Assembly: GCA_963795795.1 (NCBI GenBank)
Contig: CAWCJS010000007.1
Location: 248,001-312,000, forward strand
DNA: 64,000 bases
Source of the DNA: Palsa-504 sp963795795
Lineage (GTDB): Bacteria; Actinomycetota; Actinomycetes; Streptosporangiales; Streptosporangiaceae
Reading direction: 5' to 3'
This document shows, piece by piece, positions 24,512 to 33,454 of this stretch; within the stretch, counting starts at the first letter, position 1, and every line of letters starts with the position of its first letter. Position numbers and translations under genes: made by a program. The notes under the pieces were generated by a model. That model did no database searches and was not told where the DNA came from. It was given only the letters and a program-made list of their open reading frames with translations.

Positions 24512-25333
24512 ATGACCGAGGTCGTGATCTACACGGACGGGGCGTGCAGCGGGAATCCCGGGCCGGGCGGCTGGGGCGCGGTGCTCCGCTGGAACGGGAC
24601 GGAGAAGGAACTGCACGGCGGCGACCCGCAGACCACGAACAACCGGATGGAGCTCATGGCGGCCATCCAGGCCCTCGAGGCGCTGAACCGCCCGGCCACG
24701 GTGAACCTGCACACGGACAGCAAGTACCTGCTGGACGGGATCACCAAGTGGATCAGGGGCTGGCAGCGGAACGGCTGGCTGACCTCGGCCAAGAAGCCGG
24801 TCAAGAACGCGGACCTGTGGCGCCGGCTGACCGAGGCCATGAACGGGCACGACATCACCTGGTCGTGGGTGAAGGGTCACGCGGGCGACGAAGGCAACGA
24901 ACGGGCGGACGCGCTGGCGAGGCTCGGGGTTGACGAGGCGGGAACCAACGCTCGTTCGGGAAAAACGGGGTTACGCGCGGAAGCTCAGCTCGCGCGCGCG
25001 CGATCCGTACGGCGGGGCGAAGATGACGACCAGGGCCAGGTCCTCGAGGACCTCGGTGAACCGGTGCGTCTCCTTCGCCGGAACGAACAGCACGGTGCCC
25101 GGGCCGATCTGCGCGGTCCCCGAGTCCGTCACCACCGTGGCGCGGCCGGATTGGACGATGTAGATCTCGTCCTCGGTGTGCGGGGTTTGGTCGTCCAGGC
25201 CGCCCGCGGGGATCGAGTACGTGCCCACGCTCAGGTCGTCGCTGGCGAACTGCGAGATCCAGTGGTTGTGCTCGCCGCTGCCCGGCGGCGTGTAGGTCCC
25301 GGCCTCGGCGATGATGCGCACGGTGCTCCCTAG
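24512..25333 (+). CDS. rnhA: Ribonuclease HI with unusual antisense-coded C-terminal extension
   Basis: Residues 1-145 are a complete RNase HI, which cleaves RNA in RNA-DNA hybrids. The four catalytic acids are visible in YTDGACSGNPGPGGWG (Asp), MELMAA (Glu), HTDSKYL (Asp), and the last NERADALA (Asp); WVKGHAGDEGN is the usual active-site loop. A normal RNase HI would stop near residue 155. Here no stop occurs until 25333, adding about 120 residues that lie fully opposite the cupin gene and look like antisense sequence. A 31-base repeat also found at 58263-58293 starts exactly at the end of the domain. The domain call is firm; the extension is doubtful. Confidence 0.85.
   Translation: MTEVVIYTDGACSGNPGPGGWGAVLRWNGTEKELHGGDPQTTNNRMELMAAIQALEALNRPATVNLHTDSKYLLDGITKWIRGWQRNGWLTSAKKPVKNADLWRRLTEAMNGHDITWSWVKGHAGDEGNERADALARLGVDEAGTNARSGKTGLRAEAQLARARSVRRGEDDDQGQVLEDLGEPVRLLRRNEQHGARADLRGPRVRHHRGAAGLDDVDLVLGVRGLVVQAARGDRVRAHAQVVAGELRDPVVVLAAARRRVGPGLGDDAHGAP
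24971..25321 (-). CDS. Single-domain cupin protein
   Basis: A 116-residue cupin. Its metal-site pattern is PHTEDEIYIVQSGRATVV (His-Glu-Glu type) and later AKETHRFTEV with the final His. The family is broad, and no specific reaction can be given. The start is GTG at 25321, with GGGAG overlapping the end of the metallo-hydrolase gene; they are evidently co-transcribed. The whole gene lies opposite the C-terminal extension of RNase HI. The convergent overlap suggests the RNase frame, not this gene, is the artefact. Confidence 0.8.
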   Translation of the reverse strand: MRIIAEAGTYTPPGSGEHNHWISQFASDDLSVGTYSIPAGGLDDQTPHTEDEIYIVQSGRATVVTDSGTAQIGPGTVLFVPAKETHRFTEVLEDLALVVIFAPPYGSRARELSFRA

Positions 25334-25998
25334 CTGTGGACGATGTCGGTGTGGTGGCAGAAGTGGACGCGGTCGGGGCGCAGCGAGTGGATCTTCCGTA
25401 CCGTGTCGCGCCAGGCCGGGACGTCGCTGGCCTGGCCGGGCGGGAGGTGCTCGTCGGCCACGTCCGCGTCCGCGTAGAGGCGCGGCGTGTAGGCGGCGTC
25501 GCCGATCAGCAGGTCGAACGCGGCATCGGCGCCGCGCACCACGACGCACTGGTGGCCCTCGGTGTGACCGGGCGAGGCCACCACCTCCAGGCCCGGCAGG
25601 ATCTCGGCGTCCCCGTCGAGCAGTTCCCACCGCGCGTTCATGAAGTCGAACCAGCCGCACAGCTCGGGGCTCTCGCGCTCGGCCCGGCTCAGCTCGGCGC
25701 GCTGGACGTAGTGCGGGGCGTGCCGGAAGACGGCGTTCTGGCCGCAGTGGTCGAAGTGCAGGTGGGTGTTGATGACCAGCCCGATGTCGGCCGGGGTCAT
25801 GTCCACCTCGGCGAGCGCGTCCGCGACCGAGCGGTTGACCACCCGCCAGTCGTCGAGCACCTCCTGCGGCCCGCCGACGCCGGTGTCCACGAGGACGGCG
25901 CCGCCGGGGTGGGTGACCACGAACCCGTGCACCGGCCATCGGTTACCGTCGGCGGCCTGCACGCTGGCTAGGTGCAGGCGCGTGATCTCTAGCGACAT
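25330..25998 (-). CDS. Metallo-beta-lactamase-fold hydrolase (lactonase-like)
   Basis: A 222-residue MBL-fold enzyme. Zinc ligands are in VINTHLHFDHCGQN (HxHxDH), SPGHTEGH (His), GDAAY (Asp) and the last FCHHTD (His). This layout is like N-acyl-homoserine-lactone lactonases and related hydrolases, but substrate is not determinable. The ATG at 25998 has AGAGATC upstream, no strong site. It is the first gene of a pair with the cupin and is 15 bases downstream of an EamA gene's stop on the same strand. Confidence 0.85.
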   Translation of the reverse strand: MSLEITRLHLASVQAADGNRWPVHGFVVTHPGGAVLVDTGVGGPQEVLDDWRVVNRSVADALAEVDMTPADIGLVINTHLHFDHCGQNAVFRHAPHYVQRAELSRAERESPELCGWFDFMNARWELLDGDAEILPGLEVVASPGHTEGHQCVVVRGADAAFDLLIGDAAYTPRLYADADVADEHLPPGQASDVPAWRDTVRKIHSLRPDRVHFCHHTDIVHS

Positions 25999-26013
25999 GA
26001 ACGCAGTTTAGGG

Positions 26014-27045
26014 TCAGTGCGCCGGCGGGCTGCGCCGGACCACCAGCACGACGGCCCCGACGATGAGGACGCCGCCCGCGAGCATCCCCAAGGTCACGCG
26101 CTCGTTCAGGATGAGCGTGCCGAGCAGGACGGCGATGACCGGGTTGACGTAGGCGTACGTCGCGACCGTGGCGGTGGGCAGCATCCTGACCGCGATGACG
26201 TAGGCGGAAAACGCCACGATGGAGCCGCCCACGATCAGGTACGCAAGGGCGAGCCAGGACCGATCCGAGACTGCGGACAGCCGGAACGAGCCGAACTCCC
26301 CGCTCGCCACGGCCAGCACCAGCGAGAAGGCGCCCCCGATGAGCAGCTGCATCGCGCTCGTCAGCGCGGGACTGGCGGGCGTCGGGACGCGCCTGGACAT
26401 GATCGTGCCCGTCGCCCAAGACGCCGCGGCGCACAAGATGATCACCACGCCGGACGCGGACACCCCGCTCCTGCCTCCGCCGAGGCCGGACAGCAGGCCG
26501 ACGCCGGCCAGCCCGACCGCCAGCCCAGCCGCGGGCATGAGCCCGAGCCTGGCGTGGTTGAGCAGGGCGTCGATGCCCAGCAGCCAGAGGGGCACCGTGG
26601 CGATGAGGAGCGCGGCCAGCCCGGACGGCACGGTCGTCTCGCCCACGCACACCGCGGCGTTGGCGCCGACGAGCAGGATCCCCACGACGGCGCAGCCCAG
26701 CCATTCCGAACGCCGCGGCCGGTACCGCCCGGACGGACCCACCTGCCCCGCCGCACGCGCCGCGGACGCGGCACTCCGCATGGCCACCGGGAACATGATG
26801 GCCCCGGCGATGAGGAACCGCGTGGCTGACAGCACCAGCGGCGGGATCGTCTCGTCACCCACCCTCATGCCCAGGTAGGTGCCACCCCAGAACACGTAAA
26901 CGATGAGCAGTGCCACCCAGGCGCGCAGGCTGACCCGCCGTACAACGTCTGTCTTTTCTATCGCCCGAACGACCTGTGGTGCTTCCCCCGGGCCGGCCTC
27001 GTGCTTCGCGTGCGGGACGAGGACCGGCACCTTCCGCTCGCTCAT
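26014..27045 (-). CDS. EamA/DMT-family transporter
   Basis: A 343-residue membrane protein. After a hydrophilic N-terminus of about 35 residues come ten helices in two EamA halves, with the typical WGGTYLGMRVGDETIPP after helix 1 and AYVNPVIAVLLGTLILNE in the second half. It would export a small metabolite or amino acid. I use ATG at 27045 (MSERK), the nearest of three close ATGs. It is intact, unlike the frameshifted EamA gene at 1101-2001. It may be linked to the MBL/cupin genes downstream. Confidence 0.85.
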   Translation of the reverse strand: MSERKVPVLVPHAKHEAGPGEAPQVVRAIEKTDVVRRVSLRAWVALLIVYVFWGGTYLGMRVGDETIPPLVLSATRFLIAGAIMFPVAMRSAASAARAAGQVGPSGRYRPRRSEWLGCAVVGILLVGANAAVCVGETTVPSGLAALLIATVPLWLLGIDALLNHARLGLMPAAGLAVGLAGVGLLSGLGGGRSGVSASGVVIILCAAASWATGTIMSRRVPTPASPALTSAMQLLIGGAFSLVLAVASGEFGSFRLSAVSDRSWLALAYLIVGGSIVAFSAYVIAVRMLPTATVATYAYVNPVIAVLLGTLILNERVTLGMLAGGVLIVGAVVLVVRRSPPAH

Positions 27046-27120
27046 GATCATCAAGCCTGCCAGGCGGTGCCTGGCGTGACGAGTGGCAGGATCGTCAACC
27101 TTCGGTCAGATCCTGCCAAA

Positions 27121-28339
27121 TCAGGCGGGGAGCGGCGGCCCTTCCTGCGGTTGCGGCTCAGCGATGGCGGCGGGCTTGCGCCCGGCCATCGAGACGAGCA
27201 GCCACAGCATCATCGCGGCTGGATAGATGAAGTAGCCGAACCGCGTCGACGGCGCGAGGACGAACATGGCGGTGAGCCCGAGGACCAGCCGGATGGTGGC
27301 GGACGGGACGTCCCGGGGCGGGCGGACCACCAGGGACACCGCGATGGCGAGCCCCGAGCCGATCAGCAGGACGACCGCGATCGTGTGGCCAAGGACGCCG
27401 GTCTGCGCGAGCACGTGGCCGAGCAGCGGGCTGGCCGCCTGGGACTTGACCTTGGCCAGGCCGAGCGGGAACAAGATCGTGTTGCGCACGAGCGCGGCTG
27501 GCCGCAGGGCCGCGAACGGCCCCACGATGAGGGCGACCACGACGAGCGCCACCAGCGTGAACCGCCACGCCGCCCGCTTACCGTCCCTGACGTACAGCAG
27601 CGTGAAGGCCACGATCAGCGCGGGCCAGGCGGTCGCCTTCATCGAGGACGCGATGCCGAGGGCCAGCCCGGCGGCGATCGGGTTCGGCTTCCAGAGCAGG
27701 GCGAAGCCGAGGCACATGAACGCGACCATCGGGACGTCGGTGCCGCCGACGACCAGCTCGAACGCGATGATCGGCGACGCCGTCACCAGCAGGGCCCACC
27801 GGCTGGAGTCCCTGGCGCCGGCGATCTTCAGCGCGAAGGCGAATACGACGAGGAACACGAGCCCGAACCAGACCCTGGGATCGGTCAGCACGCTGTGGCC
27901 GAGCACCGCCTGCGGCACGCCGAACACCGCCATGAGCGGCAGGTACGGGTTGTACTGGTTCGGGATCGGTGGTGGTGGCCAGCACCCTGGTGCTCCTGTA
28001 GGGCGTTCCGTGCTTGATGAGGATCTTGGCGGAGTTGGCCACGACGCCGACCTCGGGCTCCCCGTGGCCGTTCAGCACCATCAACAGCAGCGGGACGAGT
28101 ATCGCTCCGCAGATGAGGACCCCGAGCGCGATGTCCACCCCGGTCGTCGCGCGCGACCGCCACGCCATGATTACCAGGGCGGCGACCGCGTAGGCACAGG
28201 CGGCGGAGACGCCCCAGAGGCGGTGCAGCGAATCCCCGCTGAACAGGGAGACCCCGGCCGCGAACAGGGCGCAGGCGACCAGCCCGCTCACCAGCCAGAC
28301 CCGAGGCAGCGTGGTGATGGACTGCCATCCGGTGGGCAT
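27121..28339 (-). pseudogene. GT87-like membrane glycosyltransferase, frameshifted
   Basis: Two frames make one polytopic membrane protein. The first, from ATG 28339 (MPTGWQSITTL; GGGAGGGC upstream), runs to STRVLATTTD. The second picks up NQYNPYLPLMAVFGVPQ and ends at 27121. They join near 27965, in CCACCACCACC, a repeat prone to slippage. The NPYLP motif followed by helices and a late STRFGYFIYP segment is typical of GT87/DUF2029 mannosyltransferase-like proteins that use polyprenyl-phosphate sugars at the membrane. Without the break it would be about 405 residues. It lies just after a DUF5941-like gene. Confidence 0.7.
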
Positions 28340-28449
28340 ACTGCCCTCCCCGTCGCCCCCGAGCGCCGACGTGGAGGCGAGTACGCGAGTGTCGCGATCC
28401 TCCACCCAACCCATGGTACGCGGCATTACGCGAGTACCGCGACCCTGTC

Positions 28450-30138
28450 TCAACTGGGCGCTTCCAGCCATCCGGTGAGGTAGTCCCAGCAGAACAGGAG
28501 CCAGAGATAACCGGTAAGCACCGCGTAAGCGAACGGCGCGACGCCAACCGCGGCGGCCAGGCCCGCCAGGAGCATCCGCCCGTCCCAGCCGAGGCCGAAC
28601 CGGTCGGCCGGGATGCCCAGGCCGACCCGCGCCCGGTAGGCCAGGTCGGCGTGGCGCAGGAGCACGCCGGCGACCAGCGCGAAGACCAGGGGCGCGGCGA
28701 CGTGGCGGGAGAAGCCGAGGGCGGCCAGGAAGACGCATTCGCTCGTCTGGATCAGGGGCGGCGCCAGCCAGTCCAGCCGGCCGTCGTGCCGGTGGCGGGC
28801 GCCGAGGGCAGGGAACAGGGTGACTGTGAGGGGGAGGACGATTAGGGCGCCCGGCAGGTTGCCCAGGCCCAGGAAGGCCAGGATGCACGTCACGACGAGG
28901 GCCACGAACACGGGCAGCAGCGGGGGCAGGGTGCCCCGCGTGATTTTGCCCAGCCGGTACGCTAGCACGCCGTCGCCGCGGTAGGCCGCGAGGCGGCCGC
29001 CTTTGGCGGCCGCCTCGGCGCCCGCTTCCGCTTCCGCCGCGTCGGGGGCCGGCCGGGTGAGCAGGTAACCGACCGCCACCACGCCCCAGGCCAGCAGGAC
29101 CAGGAACGTCAGCCGCGGCCCGGCCAGGATCGCGGTCGCGGCGATGGCCGCGTACCTTTCGCCGGCCGGGAGGGTGAGGACCTGCGCCGCGATGCGCCGC
29201 ACCGACCCAGGGTCCGGGTTGGCCGGGGATCTGGCCGCCGCTTCGTAGCAGAGCCAGGCGATCCGGCGCAGCCCGAGCATGACCATCGCGGCGACGGCCA
29301 GCCGCCAGACGCCGGCCGTCCCTGGCCCGCCCAGGGTAGCCACCAGGGTGTTCCGCAGGTGCGCGCCGTAGACGCCGTCCAGTCCCTGGACGGAGCTGAC
29401 GGCCAGGGCGGCGTAGACCGCGAACTCGGACAGCAGGCCCGAGGCGGTCCCGAGCCAGTCGACGGCGGGGCTTTGTCGTCCGCGGTTGCCCCCCGCGGCC
29501 AGCAGCGAGCCCGCCCGGCCGGCGGCCAGCGAGCCGAGCAGCACCACGGCGCCGACCGCCCTCGCCCGGGTCGACGGGTCGGCGAACCATACGGCGGAGA
29601 GCAGCCCGAGGCCCAGGGCGATCCCGTAGGCCGCGGCCGGGGTCAGTTGGCGCCGGGCCAGCCACCGGGCCGTCGCGGCGGCGACCGGTTCGACGATCAG
29701 CCGGGCGACGGCGCCGTCGCCGTCCGGCCCCGCGTCGAGGACGCGGACCTTCACGCCGCGCCGTCGGAGTCCGGCGATGAGGGCACCGATGGCGGCGGGC
29801 GCCGCGGGTGATCCGGGTGTTCCGGGTGTTGCGGGTTCCCCGGCGGCCCCGGCCAGCGCCTCCAGGTCTGGCGGGTCCACCACCAGCGCGCCGGCCCCGG
29901 TCCTGGTGAACGCGGCGGTGCCGCCCGCCTTGAGCAGCCGGGCCAGGACCTCCTCGGGGACCGTGCCGTCTCCGGCGCAGATGAGCACGCGCTCCCCGGC
30001 GACCTGCGCCGCTGCGGCGACCGACAGCAGGGCAGGTCCGGCGCGGTCGGTCGCGTCCACCCGGCGCACGCCGAGGGCCGTCAGCTGGCCGCGCAACCCG
30101 GCGTCCGCTCGGTCCGCCAGGATCAGCGCAACGGTCAT
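28450..30138 (-). CDS. DUF5941-like multi-domain membrane protein
   Basis: A 562-residue protein. The N-terminal about 125 residues are a soluble, nucleotidyltransferase-like region (LILADRADAGLRGQL, ERVLICAGDGTVPEEVLARL) that looks like a degraded sugar-nucleotide transferase fold; the rest is membrane: about ten helices, with a charged loop of Asp, Glu and Ala (PDAAEAEAGAEAAAKGG). The C-terminal half resembles DUF5941 proteins, which often adjoin IspD-like and aminotransferase genes in actinobacteria. GGAGG stands six bases before the ATG at 30138. Role probably in nucleotide-polyol or lipid-linked glycan synthesis; this is inference. Confidence 0.62.
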   Translation of the reverse strand: MTVALILADRADAGLRGQLTALGVRRVDATDRAGPALLSVAAAAQVAGERVLICAGDGTVPEEVLARLLKAGGTAAFTRTGAGALVVDPPDLEALAGAAGEPATPGTPGSPAAPAAIGALIAGLRRRGVKVRVLDAGPDGDGAVARLIVEPVAAATARWLARRQLTPAAAYGIALGLGLLSAVWFADPSTRARAVGAVVLLGSLAAGRAGSLLAAGGNRGRQSPAVDWLGTASGLLSEFAVYAALAVSSVQGLDGVYGAHLRNTLVATLGGPGTAGVWRLAVAAMVMLGLRRIAWLCYEAAARSPANPDPGSVRRIAAQVLTLPAGERYAAIAATAILAGPRLTFLVLLAWGVVAVGYLLTRPAPDAAEAEAGAEAAAKGGRLAAYRGDGVLAYRLGKITRGTLPPLLPVFVALVVTCILAFLGLGNLPGALIVLPLTVTLFPALGARHRHDGRLDWLAPPLIQTSECVFLAALGFSRHVAAPLVFALVAGVLLRHADLAYRARVGLGIPADRFGLGWDGRMLLAGLAAAVGVAPFAYAVLTGYLWLLFCWDYLTGWLEAPS

Positions 30139-30273
30139 GGATGTCCTCCAAGCGGCACGACCGCCGTGACTCGCGCATAGACCGTTACCAACGGTAGCCG
30201 ACGTTCGGCGCGGAACCGGGAGAACTCGCCGGCGGTCACAGATTCCTAACGGATGCGGGCTAGAGTCCGGTTC

Positions 30274-30978
30274 ATGCGGATGGTGGCGGTGGTGCTCGGC
30301 GGCGGGATGGGCCATCGGCTCGGCGCGGGGATGCCGAAGCAGTTGCTGCGGCTGGCCGGGCGGACGCTCATCGAGCACTGCGTGGCCGCGTTCGAGCAGG
30401 CCCCTGGGGTCGACGAGATCCTGGTGGTAATGGCCGGGGGGTATCTAGAGCAGGTTTCGGCCATGGTGGCCGGCTCGGGCTTTCGGAAGGTCAGCGCGGT
30501 CATCGAGGGCGGGGTGACCCGGCCGGATTCGACCCGCGTGGCGCTGGCCGCCATCGCGCGCACGCACCCGGGTGAGGTCGGCGTGCTGCTACACGATGCG
30601 GCCCGCCCGCTCGTGGACGGGCGGATCATCGCGGACTGCGTCGCCTCGTTGCGGGTCCATGACGCGGCCGGGGTGGCGGTCCCCGCCTCCGACACCATCG
30701 TGGTCACCGAGAACGGGGTGATGGAGTCGATGCCGCGCCGGGAAACGCTGCTGCGCTGCCAGACCCCCCAGTGCTTCCGGCTTTCCGTGATCACCCGCGC
30801 CCACGAGCTAGCCGCCGCCGATCCCGACTTCATCCCGACCGACGACTGCGGCGTCGTGCTCCGCTACCTGCCGGACGTCAAGGTGCACATCGTCCCGGGC
30901 AGCGAGCGCAACATCAAGATCACCTACCCGCAGGACCTGGCGATCGCGGAGGCGTTGCTGGGGGTTTTAGCCGGCTAG
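30274..30978 (+). CDS. ispD: IspD/TarI-family cytidylyltransferase
   Basis: A 234-residue nucleotidyltransferase. The signature VVLGGGMGHRLGAGMPKQLLRL gives the CTP-binding glycine loop (normally GxGxRxG.. here GGGMGHRLG) and lysine, VLLHDAARPLVD the metal Asp, and TPQCFRL and TDDCGVV the later blocks. It either makes CDP-methylerythritol in isoprenoid synthesis or, given the gene context, activates another polyol phosphate as TarI does. The ATG at 30274 is preferred over upstream 30253 for family length. Its stop overlaps the stop of the aminotransferase in CTAG. Confidence 0.85.
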   Translation: MRMVAVVLGGGMGHRLGAGMPKQLLRLAGRTLIEHCVAAFEQAPGVDEILVVMAGGYLEQVSAMVAGSGFRKVSAVIEGGVTRPDSTRVALAAIARTHPGEVGVLLHDAARPLVDGRIIADCVASLRVHDAAGVAVPASDTIVVTENGVMESMPRRETLLRCQTPQCFRLSVITRAHELAAADPDFIPTDDCGVVLRYLPDVKVHIVPGSERNIKITYPQDLAIAEALLGVLAG

Positions 30979-32349
30979 CTGCGGACGGCCTGCTTGACCA
31001 GGGTGCGGCCGAACTCCCAGATGAGCCCGCTGCCGTGGCTGGCGTCCTCCAGGACCTCGCCGAACGCCTCGGTGAACAGCTTTACCTCCGCCTCGCCGAT
31101 CATCAGGGGCGGGATGAGCTTGATCACCTCCAGGTGGTCGCCCGACACCTGGGTCAGGATCCGGTGCCGCTGGAAGAGCGCGACCACGATCATCTGCGCG
31201 AACAGGCCCACGCGGGCCTTCTGCAGCATGTTCCAGCTGGTCCGGGCCCGCAGCGACGACGGCTTGTCGAACTCGAGCCCGATCATGAGGCCACGGCCGC
31301 GCACGTCGGCCAGGACGTCGAAGCGCTCGGCCATCGCGGTCAGCGCGGCGCGCAGGGCGTCCCCGGTCCGGGCCGCGTTGGCGACCAGGCCCTCGTCGTC
31401 GATGACCGCGAGCGTGGCCAGGCCCGCCGCCATGGCCAGGACGCCGCCCTTGAACGTGGTGCTGTGTACCAGGACCCGGTCCATCGACGAGAAGACCTTC
31501 TCGAAGATCCACCCCTTACCCAGCATCGCGCCGACCGGGACGAACCCGCCGGACAGGGCCTTGGCCACGGTAACCAGATCGGGGACGACCGGCTCGTGCT
31601 GGTAGGCGAAGAACTCCCCGCTGCGGCCGAACCCGCTCTGCACCTCGTCGCAGATGAGCAGCGCGCCGTGCTCGTGCAACATGCGCGGCCGCGGCGGTCA
31701 GGAAACCGTCGGGCGGCATGAGCACGCCCTTGCCCTGGATGGGCTCGATGATGAGCGCGGCGACGTCGCCCTGGCGCAGTTCGGCCTCGAGCGCGTCCAG
31801 GTCGCCGAGCGGGATCGACGTGTCGGGCAGCAGCGGGCCGAACCCCCGCCGGAAGTCCGCCGAGCCGTTCACCGACAGTGACCCCGTGGTGAGCCCGTGG
31901 AAGGCGTGGTCGCAGAAGATGATCCGGCCTCGCCCGGTCGCGTACCTAGCGAACTTCAGCGCGGACTCGACGGCCTCGGTGCCGCTGTTGCAGAAGAACA
32001 CCCGGTCCAGCCCGGGCGCCTTGGCCAGCAGGCGCTCCGCGAGCAGGCCCGGGAGCGGCGGGCAGTCGAACTGCGTCCAGTCGGCCAGCTGGGCATCGAG
32101 CGCGTCGTGGAGGGCCTGGCGGATCACCGGGTGGTTGCGGCCGGCCGCGAACACGCCGAACCCGGCCAGGAAGTCGGCGTAGGCGTGGCCTTCCGAGTCG
32201 TACAGGTACGCCCCCTCGGCCCGCTCGTAGACCTTGTCGAAGCCGATCGCGTGGAGCATCTTCGGCTGCTGGGGGTTCAGGTACTTGCCGTACAGCTCGT
32301 AGCCGTCGCCGCGGTGCGCCGCCAGGAGCGCGGGAAGATCGAATTCCAT
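30975..32349 (-). pseudogene. Class III aminotransferase, frameshifted
   Basis: The two frames together make one PLP aminotransferase of about 457 residues. The first (from ATG 32349, MEFDLPALL) contains the PLP phosphate loop FFCNSGTEAVESALKFAR and IIFCDHAFHG. The second starts near 31682 and has the conserved LLICDEVQSGFGRSGEFFAY and the PLP lysine in HSTTFKGGVLAMA. The frame changes at 31680-31690 (in GCGGCCGCGCATGTTG) just before MLHEHGALL. All catalytic parts are present, so an indel in the assembly is as likely as inactivation. It follows the GT2 gene by four bases and is part of the cluster with IspD and the DUF5941-like protein. Confidence 0.75.
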
Positions 32350-32353
32350 GCGC

Positions 32354-33415
32354 TCATTCTCGCGCATCGGCGGTTACGTGACCCTTTCGAGCGCTGGTAC
32401 TGCGGCTGCGCACCCGGTGGAGCCCCGGAGGGCTGGTCAGGAACCCGGTGCCCCAGCACATGTGCATGGTCGCGAGGACCAGCGGCAGCCTGGTTCGCAC
32501 GCCGGCCGGGACCCCGCGGGAAAGCGCCGCGGTGACCGCGGTGATCCCGAGCAGGTAGGTGAACGGGATCACGAACCCGGCCGCGAGCCAGCTCACCGCG
32601 GCGGGCGCCCCGGCCGCGATCCCGATGACCCCGGCCAGCCCGGCGAGCAGGCCGGCGGCGACCAGCGCCGCGGCTCCGGGGGGAGCCAGGTAGCGGAAGT
32701 TGGCCGTCTCCGGGTGCTCGCGGACGATGACCCGCCGCCAGCGGCCGTAGTGGAAGTACTGGGAACCGAGCGCGCCGACGCTCGCGCGCGGCCGGTAGGT
32801 GATCCGCAGCTCGGGGGTGAACCAGATCAGGTGGCCGCGGGCGCGGATACGGTAGTTCAGCTCCCAGTCCTCCGCCCGGAGCATCTCCTCGTCGTAGCCG
32901 CCCGCCTCCTCGATCGCCTCCCGGCGGTATACGCCGAGGTAGACGCTGTCGGCGGGTCCCGCGCGGCCACCGGTGTGGAACGCGGCCGCGCCAACGCCGG
33001 CCGGGGAGGTCATGCCCCAGGCCACCGCCTGCTGGAACGCGGTCACGCCCTCGGCGGCCATGATCCCGCCGACGTCGGCCGCTGCGGTGTCCGTCAGCGC
33101 GGCGACCGCGGTTTTGAGGTACCCGGGCGGCAGCAGCGCGTGGCCGTCGACCCGGGCGATCACGTCGTACCGGGCGGCGCGGCGAGCGGCGTTGAGGGCC
33201 GCCGGGATCCGCCCGCTCGGGTTGGCGATGACCGTGACCCTCGGCTCTGCTAGCTCACGCGCGATCTGCTCGGTCCGGTCGTGCGAGGGCCCGACGGCGA
33301 GCACGACCTCCAGCGGGCCCGGGTAATCCTGCGCGAGCACGTGCCGCACGGCCTCCGCGAGATGCCGCTCCTCGTTCCTGACCGGCATCACGACGGATAC
33401 AGGTGGGTATTCCAT
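32354..33415 (-). CDS. Family 2 glycosyltransferase
   Basis: A 353-residue GT-A protein. The nucleotide-sugar site is VSVVMPVRNEERHLAEAVRHV, with the DxD-like VIARVDGHA, the acceptor region EDWELNYRIRARGH (catalytic ED), and the QYFHYGRWRR end, followed by three or four helices (about 245-315). It probably adds a sugar to a membrane lipid or surface polymer. I chose ATG 33415 (MEYPPVS). It precedes the aminotransferase by four bases on the same strand and is likely co-transcribed. Confidence 0.88.
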   Translation of the reverse strand: MEYPPVSVVMPVRNEERHLAEAVRHVLAQDYPGPLEVVLAVGPSHDRTEQIARELAEPRVTVIANPSGRIPAALNAARRAARYDVIARVDGHALLPPGYLKTAVAALTDTAAADVGGIMAAEGVTAFQQAVAWGMTSPAGVGAAAFHTGGRAGPADSVYLGVYRREAIEEAGGYDEEMLRAEDWELNYRIRARGHLIWFTPELRITYRPRASVGALGSQYFHYGRWRRVIVREHPETANFRYLAPPGAAALVAAGLLAGLAGVIGIAAGAPAAVSWLAAGFVIPFTYLLGITAVTAALSRGVPAGVRTRLPLVLATMHMCWGTGFLTSPPGLHRVRSRSTSARKGHVTADARE

Positions 33416-33454
33416 GACGCTGGCCACGGTACCGCAGCCAGCGTCGTGGTCGCT

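Noticed and set aside
28450..30178. Large minus-strand frame from 27578 to 30178 as one protein
   Set aside because: It joins the shadow frame of the DUF5941-like gene to the true N-terminal half of the GT87-like gene; only the part from 28339 onwards has family sequence.
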